Shown piece by piece: positions 34,586-46,547 of a DNA stretch of 64,000 bases (positions are counted from its first letter, which is position 1; each line of letters starts with the position of its first letter). The stretch is from Mangifera indica (taxonomy: Eukaryota; Streptophyta; Magnoliopsida; Sapindales; Anacardiaceae). The notes under the pieces were generated by a model. The model did no database searches and had not been told where the DNA came from. It saw nothing but the letters and a program-made list of their open reading frames with translations. The stretch lies in contig NC_058149.1 in NCBI RefSeq assembly GCF_011075055.1, forward strand, positions 759,001 to 823,000. The letters run 5' to 3'. The position numbers were made by a program, and so were the translations under genes.

Positions 34586-36255
34586 GAAATTAACAAAAAC
34601 CCTTCTGCACAATCATATTATCAGTGATTTTTAAGTTTATATTTATACGGTTTGTTTCATTTCTCTCTTAATATTGATTGTTGATGATGACGAACATTTA
34701 CGACAAAAGATACTGATAATAACGAGAGAAAAACAGATATTCGATCATTATAAATATTATTTTTATGATTTTAATAATAAATTATTTATACTCTTATTAA
34801 AAATAAGTAAATTAATGACTTTAACGAACGGAAAATGCTTGTTAAAAGTATATTTTCTGTTTTTAAAAAGTTAAAAAGTTTTAATGATGAAAAAAAATCT
34901 AATCATGACCAATCGTTATAATTTCTCTTATTAAAAGTATTTTCATTGTTAATACTTTCAACAAAGGAAGTTATAACAACAAATAATAATGAGAATTTTT
35001 CCTTTGTTAAAAATTGTTAACTATAGAAAATAGAGTTTTATGAATAATTTTTCTTTCATTAAATTTATTTAATTTTAATGAGAGTAAATATAATTAATTA
35101 TTAAAATCATGAAAATATCATTTGCATAGTCATCCATTTGTCATTTTTCTCTTACTATTGCCATTTTTTTTTTTTTGTAATGTATAAACATAAACATGAA
35201 TATGATAGATTTGATTCGAATGGGTTCAAACTGAATCTATTATTTGGTTCAAAATAGTCAAATTCAAACTGAAATTAGTTTTCACTTGATAGCTCAATTT
35301 GAGATCGGTTCATTTGTATATAAGATGACAGTATTCATTCTGCTTGGGATATGTCGTCAATCCTCCGATAATACTGTTTATCAATTTAAATAAAATCAAA
35401 TTAAAACTTAAATTAAACATTATATCTTTGATTTAAGCATAAACTGACTCTAGACTTTATTGAGCTTTGATCGAATTTACTTCTAAAATTTTACCTGCAT
35501 GAAGATGATTTTCCGGTAAAGGCGTCATGTGATTTCCAATTCCATTTTAAAGTACTTGGATTCTCTCAAATACATTAATTAACATACAATTATTCTTCAA
35601 CCTATGCACATTACATTTGGCTAATTATATAAAAATATTAATTAGAAGAATGTAAAATTAATAATAAAAATCTTTGTCAGCATATTCAGGAGAGGGGGAT
35701 TCTTTTGACTTTTTGGCAAAGTGCATTGAATGGCAGCACCGTCCTCCTCGACAAGGGAGAGGGTTAACGATGAACCAGTGATTTTGACCAGTCAAAACCC
35801 TAATAAGCTTTTGAGCATGACTTAACAACCTAATCATATAATTATATTCTTGTATTAAAGCAATTTTCATGAATTTTCTAGTCTTGAATCTCGATGTTGA
35901 TGGTCTACCGATAACAGGACTAAAGAGGGTTGCAAATTGAGACAAATTGTTCTTAAGTAACTCATGACTCGGTTTTTATTTAATTGAATCCGATTAAATT
36001 ATAATTGAGATGAGTTTGAGCAACTCAAGTATTATCCTCAAGTCAACCTCATACTTCTTACTAGGCTCAGTAAACTAGCATTTACACATTTAAGATTTTA
36101 TTTCATAACTTTGAGTATGAAAAAAAAAGATAAATATGTAAGTTATAAAGTTTAATTATAACATATTCAGTTAAATTCAAGTTAATAGTTTTTATCTCGA
36201 GTCTCCAATCTTGAGCTCGAGCTTACTGCTTGGCTTAACAAACTAGCATTTATAC
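34586..36255. other. Spacer downstream of PLATZ
   Basis: No gene. The first 400 bp are A/T-rich 3' sequence. From about 35205 to 35470 there is a hAT-MITE-like stretch with words such as TCAAACTGAAATTAGTT. A 96-codon minus-strand open frame at 35658-35945 has no recognisable domain or splice context. Confidence 0.5.
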
Positions 36256-36261
36256 ATTTAG

Positions 36262-36750
36262 GGAGCATTTGGTTAAATATTTATAAAGATTACTTCAGTA
36301 ATATATCTTTTATTATTTATATTATTTTGTTTTGTTTATAAATAATAAAAAAATTTATGTAAACTTCTATTACCAATAATGATATGACAGGTAATATAAG
36401 AGATAATTTAATTACCACTTCCACCTTAAATATTAAAAGATTATCAAGTCAACCTTGATTTTATTATAACTATATCCTTATTTATTAATTTTTTTTGAGC
36501 TAAAAATACTTTCATTTTCAATTAATATAACAAATAATATAAAATTTTTTAAAATAATTAAATTTAAGGGCATTTAAGTAAAATAATACATTAGTATTCT
36601 TTTATTGTTTCTAACCAAATACAATAATTAATTATATCGACCCATTTTTATCAAATATAATAATAATTTATATTTAATAATCCCTAAAGTACTCTATCTA
36701 CAAGATAATTTTCTTATTTTGATAATAAAACATTTTTCGAATCAAACGTC
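36262..36750. mobile_element. AT-rich MITE, TTTGGTT-end family, copy
   Basis: Starts GGAGCATTTGGTTAAATATT and ends TTTTTCGAATCAAACGTC, an inverted pair. It carries the family's internal blocks GGTAATATAAGAGATAATTT and TTCAATTAATATAACAAATA. It is about 490 bp, non-coding, in the same orientation as the copy at 42848. The target duplication is not clear to me. Confidence 0.7.
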
Positions 36751-37289
36751 TTGTTAAGATTTTACTACATAGCTTTGAATATGAGGAAAACTGACAAATA
36801 TATAAGTTATAAAGTTTAATTGTGATCTATTGAGTCAAATTCGATTTAATAGTTTTTATCTCAAGTCTCTAATCCCAAGCTTGAGCTTTGCATAAACCTA
36901 ATCGTATTGCAGCAATTAAATGAAACAAATCAGGGAAATTATCACTGAGGGTATACAAATTTATTACATTATCAATTTTATCAATTAAAGAAAGCAAGTT
37001 CCAGGAATATCAGTAAGAGATCTAATAATTGGGCTGGGCCGGGAAGCAGAGCCTGAAATTTTGTTGGCTCAGGCCCAAGGAAAATAAAGTGATATGGATT
37101 CCTCCCATGATGAGTAAAAGCATAGGGACTCTTATAATAAATTTAAGTTGATCTAAATATTCAAATTCAGATCGATTCAAACCAAATTTAGAGTTAAATT
37201 ATTTCAAATTGAACTCAAACCACAACTCATTGTGCTAGCACAAATTGAATCGAACCCCACATGCAACTTTTATATATGTGGAGCAATGT

Positions 37290-40200
37290 TATACGCACTC
37301 AAATTTGAATATTTAATTAGATATCCAGATAATGTGTTATCATATAATTGATATCCAGATATCCAGATAATGTTATGCGCATTCATACTTTAAAATTTTA
37401 AATAAATTATAGGTGGGGTTTTGTAGTTGTATTAGGTAGAAGAAAGAGTGTATTTATTAGAAATAACTTTGCTTGTAAGGTAGATGAAGGAGTGCATTTA
37501 TTAGTAGGTAAACCGTTGGACTTATCTAATGGGTTAAGCCATTTAGTCACAGCTCTGGCACAGCTAACGCAGTAATGCTACCCCAGTTGGACCATTGATT
37601 TATAATCATCAAATAATTAGTGGTTGAATTGTTCCAAAGATTAGATAATTTGACAAGTGCCGACAGTGAAATCTATAGAAATTGTGTATGGATGTATTAT
37701 TGTTTTAATTATGGGACCGAAGGCCGGTTCAAGTTTTTTTTTAGTTTGACCGGTTAGATCAACCATTTGTATTATTTTCAAATGGGTGTCACCATTGCAC
37801 TAACAACCAAGACAAGTTTGCCAAGAACTTTGTAAAATGTTTGCTTACGTCAACATAATGTATGATTACCTAGGCAATTTACTCAATCGTAAACCATTGC
37901 AATTTGTTCAACTGAATTGCGGTTATATATATTACTTTGTATTTAGATTGATAAATCAGGCTAGACTACTCTATGTCTGATTGCCATAGAGTTACAGGGA
38001 TGAAAATGATTTCTCATCCCTTTTCCTATCAAGAAAAATCCTCTTTTTGTCTCCGTAGAAAAAAATTTTCTCTCTGTATCCATAAAAATTTTTTTTCTTT
38101 TTATACCCTCTAAACATAATATAAATATATTAAATAACAAAATCAAGTAAAATTAAAATCAGTCCACTATTTTAAATATCATAAATATTATATATTAACC
38201 ACTTTAATATGCACAATAAAAATTTAAAAAAATTTGTAAAATATAAATAATTTAAAACTATAAAGATATATTATTATTTTAAGTAAACATTTTAATATAA
38301 AAGGACGAAAATGAGGGCAAGGAGGGGAAGGGGAGGGGTGGGTGGGGATACATGTATTTTCATCATTAATTGTGAAATTTTTTTTTATCCCTGTTCTAGT
38401 CCTCTTTCCAATTTTTATTGAAAAATCTCTTCCCCGTTAGAGTTGGAGAGGATTGGGGCCTCTAAAATCGGCCGAAATTGTCATCTTTAACACTATAAGT
38501 CTTGATCAAATTGGATCGATCTAATCCCAATTTTTATAATTATGACTTGTATAATTAGTTGTTGGAAAATAAGCTTGAATCATTTGTTTCTTGTCTCGGT
38601 ATCGATACTTGGATTTACAAGTAAACACCATGTTGTCATGTTACAAGTTATAATGATTTCCAAATTGAAAATAAAACCAAAATTTTCAGCCAAATGGGAG
38701 GAAAGTGGAAAGTTATGTTCTTGATTGTAATATTCTTAATCCAATAATTTGGGTTATGGTTAAAATATTATTTATTTTGTATACACAGTTCACTATAGTT
38801 CTGTTTTTGAATTTTGCAACCTAACCATTTTAATCTTCTCATCTTCAAACAATATGAAATATACAAAAAAACTCAACATCTATCTTGCACTATGTCGATA
38901 TAGAATTTATCTGCGGTTGTCACAATAATCTTTATAATTTGAAGAATACATACTTGAATCAATTTATGTATATATCCTATACAAAGGGGCTGTTATGAAG
39001 CGAAATAAGTGAAGAAAAGAAAAGAGGAAATCAAAATCAATTACAGAGAATGTAGATTCGATTAATATTGTTTATGCTCAAATTCACAATAGGATTTTTA
39101 TTAATTTTAGGGTTACAACTACAAGATACAAAGGATACACAAAGTTAGGACAATGCAATTATAATTAAACCCTTCATTAAATTTTCGTCCAGGGGCTTTG
39201 CGAGCTCCTGCAATGGGCCTACCCCCTTGACCCATATTTATGGGGCTGTACCTTTAGCCAATGGCAGCCGCTTCTTGTTTCTCATATTTAACCAACCTAA
39301 CCTACTACACTACCCGATTCATCACCTCATTAATACTGAAACCCTTCAATAATTCAGTCTTGTCATCTCATCTCATTGTCCATGGTAATTACTCAGGACA
39401 AATCAGATCATCGTATTTTGAAGCCGATACTCCATGCAGTTAGCTAGGCTGTTTCTTTCGACTACTTAATCAATATTGACTGACTTTAATCTCCATCGGC
39501 AAATCGTATTTATTTCCAATTTTTAATTCAAGCATTGTTAAATCTCTTGGCAAAGTAACAACTCCTAATTAATTATTCCATCTTCGTTTGAAGACACATG
39601 GCGCTATAGCTATTTGTGGAACATCCTCCTCATGAGTTTCTCCTTACTTGAATGACACGTAAAACCATGTTCATTGACTAGTTACAATAATCATAATTAG
39701 AGAGATCTTTTATCAACCAGCAACTGAAGGAGCGTAAATAGGTTTTTTTATCAATGTTTAGTGGTTGAATTAGTTATATTAATGATTTATAATTTAATCA
39801 GTTTAATTGATTCAATCGATCAATTTCAATTTAAATCATTATAATTAAATAAATAATAATAAACAATTGAATTAATATTTTTATAATATTATATAATTAT
39901 TTTATTCATTAATATAAATTTCATCTATTAAATATTCTTAAATTAATCACCATATTTAAATATATTTATTTATACTAATAGTACAATACATAACATTAAA
40001 GTAAAAATTATTTACATAAATTTTAATTGATTTATAATTAATTCTTCACTTTAAATTTTAATAGTATAAATTCTTCTAGATTTAGAACAAAGTATAAAAA
40101 AGATATGTTATAGACCCAATTTTTTATTTTATTCACACAACAAATTTATATAAATCACAAAAAAATCATTTTTACCAAATTATTTAACTACATCAATACA

Positions 40201-40900
40201 AAATTATACTTAATACCTCGCCTACCTTCTTTCTACGCAAAAAATTAATGAAATTATTGTCTTTGAACATTGAGATTTGAAGTTTGATGGAGATATGTGA
40301 GAGATTTTTCGGTTTTGTGTTTGACTTTTAAAATAAATCTAGTTATAGGGTGGTATTATACTTTTAACTTTTTTACTTTTTAATTTGAAATTTTAATATT
40401 AAAATATTAATGTTTTTAATGAAACTTGCAAACTAGGTTTTATTGGTTTTTAAAAAAAATCTATATCAACTGGTTTTAACCTGTTTTGACTGAGTTGTTG
40501 ATATTCACCATTTAAAAAAGAAATTAAGTTGAACCAAAAATCGGTTCCCAATTAAATTAATTGATCTAATCGGATTTTGAAAATATTACTTTTTACTCCA
40601 AAGCAAAAGGAATTATCCCAACAAATGGAACATTTCCTTGGTATCAAGGGAAAACTATACTTTCTTCTCAATTGAGATTACCTTGTTAATATATATGAGT
40701 ATTATGTTTTAACTTTACATCTTACTTAGAATATCTTTTATTGTATGAATACACCAAATAATAACATATCGTGAATATAAGTTTTTCAATCATCAATTAA
40801 ACCATGTTAAAAATCATTTGTGTCATTTTCTTTTGCACATTTAGTACATCTTACACCATAGTAAAAGAAATAAAATAATGTATTTGTATATTTGAATTAT
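37290..40900. repeat. Segmental repeat unit, copy 1
   Basis: The first of three diverged copies of one non-coding series. Landmarks in order: AGGTGGGGTTTTGTAGTTGT (37411), CACAGCTCTGGCACAGCTAA (about 37548), CACCATGTTGTCATGTTACA (about 38626), TTTTATTAATTTTAGGGTTA (about 39095), a well-conserved block with AGCTAGGCTGTTTCTTTCGA (39259-39610), CCAACAAATGGAAC (about 40617) and a block with ATATCTTTTATTGTATGAAT (about 40730). No ORF is conserved among copies. Confidence 0.75.
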
Positions 40901-40914
40901 AATATTTTCCAAAA

Positions 40915-41786
40915 GGCCAAATGACTATTTCCCACCCAAGGTTTGATGCAAACCTCATTTCCCACTTATGATTATTGAAAATTCAAATACCTATTTGTCT
41001 ATTAAATTTTATTATTACTATCATAGATAAAATTATCATTTATTAAAATATTTTAAACAAACTAAAAATTTATCTAATTCTCCCCTCCCAAAGTTTAAAA
41101 ATTTGATGAATTCCCCCACCCAAGGTTTGAAAAATCAATATTTTCTCCTAGAGTTTTTTTCAATCATCACTATCAGTGGTTGGTGATGGCAACGAGGGTG
41201 TTCTCTCTTCCTCTTGATTTCTCTCTCACTTTCGCTCCATTTTTTGTTGTCACTGATAGAGGAAATCAGCTAACAAAGACCATTCTTCGTCTCCAAATGA
41301 AGACAAAATGTCTTCGTCTCAAATAAAAATAACATGTCTTTGTCATCTCTCAAACAACAACGATTTCGTCATGTATATCTGAGATGAAGACGAATCATCA
41401 TCTTTATCAGGGAGACAAAGAAAAGTCTTCGTCTCCAACTTTCATCTGTCGAGGTTGGTTGGGAATAGAACGAGATTGACAGATAAGTCGAGAGGGAGAG
41501 AGAACGTTTCCATTGCCATTGTCTCTAACCGCTGGCAGTGTGCTAGAAAAACCTTAGGAGGAGAATGTAAGTTTTTCAAAGTTTGAGTCTATTGAATTTA
41601 TTAGTTTTTAAACTTGGGGGTGAAAATATGACAAATTTTAACATTTTTAATATTTTAATAAATAACAATTTTACCTTTAATAATAATAGTGAAATTTAAC
41701 AGACGAGTAGATATTTAGATATTTGATAGCTAATGGGTAAAAAATTAGATTTGCATCAACCCTTGGGTGGGAAATAGTCATTCGGC
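40915..41786. mobile_element. Long-TIR Mutator-like MITE (GGCCAAAGGACT family), copy 2
   Basis: Left end GGCCAAATGACTATTTCCCA, right end TGGGAAATAGTCATTCGGCC, flanked by TTTCCAAAA and TTTTCAAAA (8 of 9). The arms are inverted over a few hundred bases. The centre (about 41180-41470) is unlike other copies and is full of GAAGACGAA/TTCGTCTCC words. The orthologous place in the second segmental repeat, near 53120, is empty, which confirms the borders. Confidence 0.92.
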
Positions 41787-42425
41787 CTTTTCAAAAATAT
41801 ATGTTGAAGACGAAAACCTATACATAAAACCTAAATAATGCACATAAGGAAATAAAATCAATTAATAGCCAGCAGATCAGTCCTATCACAAAATGTAAAA
41901 TTATAACGTATGGGGGAATTTTTAAAGTGAGGTGTAGGAGCAAAATCTATGTATTTTATTGCGTTGTTACTCTTTTTTATAATGCATTCACCGAGAATAA
42001 TTACAAAGAGTATTTCTATAAAATGAATTGAGAGACTTTTAAAAGAATTATGGAGAGAATTTAAGAAATATTTTTCTTAATTAGAGAATGACTGAAGAAG
42101 ATGCAGACGAGGCAGTATCCTCCTTGTCAAGAGTTTGCATGGCCAATGTGAAACGATGAACCTCCATCTTCCAACAGAGCCCTAGGACCTCCTCTAATTT
42201 TGCCTTTTTTTTTCTCCCTCACCTCCTCGTCCTCTCATTTATATAATGAGGGAAGGACACTATTATAATTATTGAGACAGAGAAGATTCAAGCCCTTGCT
42301 GGAATGTACAACACATGTGCGACCAAAACTAAACAGAAATGATCTTTGTCTCCAGCTTTCGTTAGTCAAAGTTGGTTAGGAATGGAACATGATTGACAAA
42401 TAAGTTGAGAGTGGTTGGGAATGGA
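41787..42425. repeat. Segmental repeat copy 1, continued
   Basis: The 42077-42320 block (AATTAGAGAATGACTGAAGA ... GCCAATGTGAAACGATGAAC ... CATTTATATAATGAGGGAAG) matches 53700-53960. Together with AAAACCTATACAT just after the MITE (matching near 53147), it shows that collinearity resumes. Confidence 0.7.
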
Positions 42426-42429
42426 ACAA

Positions 42430-42768
42430 AATTATCGTAAAGATTATTGAGTATAAATTATTATTATATTTAATAAAATTTAATAAAAATTGATGGATAT
42501 TAATAATTATTTTAAAACATTTTTTATGTTGTTATATTTTTTTTAAAATAAAGTTATTTTTGTCTAAAAAAATTAACAAGTAAGGATATAATTATAATAA
42601 AATTAAAATTGTCATCAGATTATCTCTTATATTACCTCTCAAATCATCATTGGTATTAAAAAATTATCAAAATTTTTTATTACTTACAAATTAAACAAAT
42701 TAATAATTACAATAAAAGATAGAATATCAAAGTAATGTTTTTAAACCATTATCCAAACACAATCTTAC
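42430..42768. repeat. AT-rich MITE, TTTGGTT-end family, truncated copy
   Basis: It carries the family interior in the opposite orientation to the next copy (AATTATCGTAAAGATTATTG at the left, ACCATTATCCAAACACAATC at the right). The left terminus is missing. Confidence 0.55.
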
Positions 42769-42847
42769 ATGTGTTTAGACAATACCGGTCATTTATATGC
42801 TGGAGTATATAAAGATCACTTTAGTCATTTATCTTTTATTACTATGA

Positions 42848-43350
42848 AAGAGTGTTTGGTTGATGGGATTAAATAATACTTTAGTAAAATATTTTTTATT
42901 ACTTGTGTTTTTTTATTTGATTTATAAGTAATAAAAAATTTCGGTAATATTATATTACTAATAGTAATGTGACAAATAATATAAGAGATAATCTAATTAC
43001 CACATTTACTTTAGTATTAAAAGATTATCAAAGTAATCTTGATTTTATTATAATTATATATTTATTTATTAATTTTTTTAGCAAAAAAATAATCTCATTT
43101 TCAATTAATATAATAAATAACATAAAAAATATTTTATAACAATTATACTCAAGGATATTTAAGCAAAATAATATATTAGTATTCTTTTATTCCCTTTAAC
43201 CAAACACATTAGTTATTTATACCTACATATTTTTACCAAATTTTATCAAACATAATAATAATTTATATTCAGTCATATTCAAGGTTATTTATCTTTAAAG
43301 TAATATTTAAATTTTAGAAATAAAACATTTTTCAAACCAAACGCCCCCTT
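42848..43350. mobile_element. AT-rich MITE, TTTGGTT-end family, near-full copy
   Basis: The left end GTGTTTGGTTGATGGGATTA and right end TTTTTCAAACCAAACGCC are inverted. Internal blocks include CAAATAATATAAGAGATAAT and ATTTTCAATTAATATAATAA. About 500 bp, with no ORF. It is a good reference copy for the family in this window. Confidence 0.75.
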
Positions 43351-43351
43351 A

Positions 43352-43735
43352 TTACTTTATTTGTCATGTCAAGTAATAAAATATCTCAATAATTTTCTTT
43401 CATGTGATAGGTAATATAAGAGATAATTTGATTACTAAATCTATCTTAATCAAGTATTAAAAGATTATCAATGTAATTTTGTAATCTCGATTTTATTACA
43501 ATTCTATTCTTAATTTTTAAGAAAAAATAATTCTATTTTTAATTAATATAAAAAATATTTTAAAATAATTATATTAAAAAAATTTAAGTAAAATAATATG
43601 TAATTACTTTTTTATTATATCTAATCAAATATAAAAATTATTTATATCAATAAATTTTTTTAAATAGTAAAAATGTATATCTTTTAATAATTTATAATTA
43701 GGAGAATTTTTATTATAAAATATTACTCAAATGGA
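43352..43735. repeat. AT-rich MITE, TTTGGTT-end family, adjoining partial copy
   Basis: It follows the previous copy directly and repeats its interior in order (GGTAATATAAGAGATAATTT, then TTTTTAATTAATATAAAAAA). The left terminal repeat is absent. It is either a tandem partial copy or an insertion next to an older one. Confidence 0.6.
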
Positions 43736-43739
43736 TAAT

Positions 43740-45880
43740 GCAAACCAAATACTTATCACATGACAAATGGAGCTGCCCGAGTACAACTAAAAAGGGTAGA
43801 CTTTGCAGGCACAGCAATAATCATCTTCCTGTGCTAAGAAGCTTCAGAAATAAGGACTTAATCTTGATATTTTAAGAGTTCAAATATGTGCAAAGAGAGA
43901 GGAAGAGGGCAGAAATTAGAGAGTAGACAGAGAATGGTTGAAAGTGGAAAGCCTTCCTGCTAAATCTGACAAACGGACATATTAAATGGGACGTAGGTAG
44001 GGTTGATTCGAATATGAGCAAAATAAATATAAATAAAAATCAAATTAAATTATAAAAATAATGATTTTTGAAATTTATATTCAACTTTATGGATATAAAT
44101 CGATTTATAGAATATTTATTAATATTAATTTTTTAGTATTCCTCTTATATTGTTATTTTTTTAATATATTTAATTTATAATTTTTAATATTTACCTTTTC
44201 AATTACATAAATATATTGTAAAAGAAGAATAATTTAACTCAAATTATTAAAATGTTTTTTTTATAAATTTAAAAAATTTTAGCATTAAATATAAAATAAA
44301 TATTTATAATAAAATCTTTAGTATTCATATTTTTTAAAATAATTTTCCACACGATAATTTTTTTCATTTTATGTTAGATTTAAGTTCATTTCATATTAAA
44401 AGAAGAAAAAATATGTAGAATTTGTATCGCATGTGTTGTAATTTTGATGTTAAGAGGTAGAAAAAGACACATAGAAAAAATAACAAGTGACTCGTACAAA
44501 TACTCGATTCGCTCGCAAAAATTCACTATCTGTGAATACAGGTTCATACCTATTTTAACTGGGTTACTGATAGATCTTATGAGTGATCCACCTATTTTGC
44601 CAGGACTACTTTTGGCAAAGAAATGCTCATAAAAAGCCCAAAAGACTTATTCCCACCAAAAGTTTAGTATATTCCTAAACTCTCACATGCCAAATTTCAA
44701 AATTTCAAATAAACATATTTCTGTTGAAATTCTTAATTATGATTAAGAGTAAAATGATATTTACCTAAAAATATTTAAAAAAAACTAAAATTTTGTTAGA
44801 TTTCTCTTTTTTAATTTAAAAGTCTAATAATTTTTCCTCAAAATTTGAAGAGTGACAATTTCTTCTACTAAGATTTTTTCTATCACCAAAGAAGACAAAT
44901 TTCGTTGTCTTTAGTTGTGTTCTCTCTCTCTCTCTGATCACTCAACTTTCCCTATTTGATCGCTTTCATCTGAGATGAAGACGATGGTTCATGTGTTTTG
45001 ATCCTTGTAGAAGCAATGTTGTCATTTTGCATTCAATTTGATTTGAATTGCAAAATCACTGTGGTAACAATTTTTTCTTAATATGTGCTCTAGTAGCGGT
45101 TCATGTCCAAGACTTATTAAATGACATATTATCATATGATAGAAGAACACAAATATCTCTCAACTTAGAAGGTGGGAATTTGCTTATTTGCTCTATGCGA
45201 CCATACATGTTTAGAAGGCCTGAGTTATCAATATGCTCAACGTGTGAGTTATCTACATGTTTATGATGTTACATCAAGTTACAAGGATAGTGAAGGCACA
45301 CCAAATACTTGACAACTTGAGCTGCCCAAGTACAATCAACAAGGGTTAGACTTTAGAAACACAACAATAATCATCTTCCTTAACTTAGAAGCTTTAGAAA
45401 GAGCAACTTGAATGCATATCAATAAATTCAAAATGTCATTGATGTGTAGACCAAGCAAAGGAATGATTGACAAGCGGAAAGCCAATAAATATTAATAAAA
45501 AAGATTGAAAGCAACCTAACACAGACATTGCAAAAACAATGAGCTCCAAGCATTGCCTGCCATTGACAAAAGGCCCCATCTCAGATAGAGACTTGTTTGC
45601 CTTCTGGGGACGCGGCTTTCAATACATGCTCTCTCATAGTCGTACATCTGTGACTCGTTTTGTTGTGATATTAATTAAATTACTTTTATATAGAGTATAA
45701 AATATAAAATATCTAAAATATTTTTAAATTTTATATTTACTCAACTCAATATAAATTTATTCAGTCAAAATATAAAATTTACTTATTTACTCAACTAAGA
45801 TTAAAATATGAGATAAAAATATGAAATATTTTGATGATTTTGACTGTGAGAAGGTTGGTCAGGTCGTTAGCCCAACCAAC
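43740..45880. other. Mixed segmental-repeat and MITE debris
   Basis: Blocks at 43770-43850 (GCTGCCCGAGTACAACTAAA) and 45318-45400 (GCTGCCCAAGTACAATCAAC) are copies of each other, and the 45450-45590 sequence matches 55650-55700 and 57200-57330 (GCAACCTAACACAGA). The 45015-45220 block matches 53970-54200. 44635 to about 45000 is a left-end fragment of the GGCCAAAGGACT family (AGCCCAAAAGACTTATTCCC). No gene is supported. Confidence 0.55.
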
Positions 45881-46219
45881 CAATTTATTTTCAAAATATT
45901 GGTTGTTCGACAAACCCATCAAACCAATCCCAAATCTCAAAATCTTTTTCTTTTAAAGGCGAAATCAAATAAAAAAGTAATTATATTTATATAATAAGAA
46001 AAAAAGGAAATTATAAATATATAAAAGGTGAAGTAAATGACAATTTTAATTAATATTTCCATTTTGTTTTCATTTGATGAAGTCTCATACAAAGTAGTTA
46101 TATTTGTATAATAGAAAAAAAAGTGGTTATATATGTATAAAAATTGACTCAATGACGAAGACGCTAAACAAAGGAAAGCTGACTTGATGACAAAAAGCGT
46201 TGGTGGCAAAGAAGTCACA

Positions 46220-46527
46220 ATCAGATTTCGACCACCGGAGAAGATGAGTTGAAATTAAAATGAAATCCTAGGGAAAAAATATAATTTTTTAAAGTTTAAT
46301 CCTAAAAAAAAATTGTTAGTTTTCTAAACTAAAAAAGAAAATGAGATAAATTTTTTTATTATTTTTAATATATAATAGTTAAATAACAATTTTTTATTAT
46401 TTTACTCCTATAACTAACTGATTCTATTAATTTTAATAATTTATAAATAAGAATTTGAATTTTCAATACTTAATAGATACTAGTTTAGGTTTTTAAAAAA
46501 CCTTGAGTGGGGATAAGTCTTTTGGCC
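46220..46527. repeat. Right-end fragment of the GGCCAAAGGACT MITE family
   Basis: Ends TTGAGTGGGGATAAGTCTTT then TGGCC, as in the intact copies, with the arm's A/T-rich body before it. No matching left end was found close by. Confidence 0.6.
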
Positions 46528-46547
46528 TAATTACAAATTAATTTGTT

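Noticed and set aside
35658..35945. 95-codon minus-strand frame
   Set aside because: No domain, no splice signals linking it to other exons, and it sits in repeat-like spacer.
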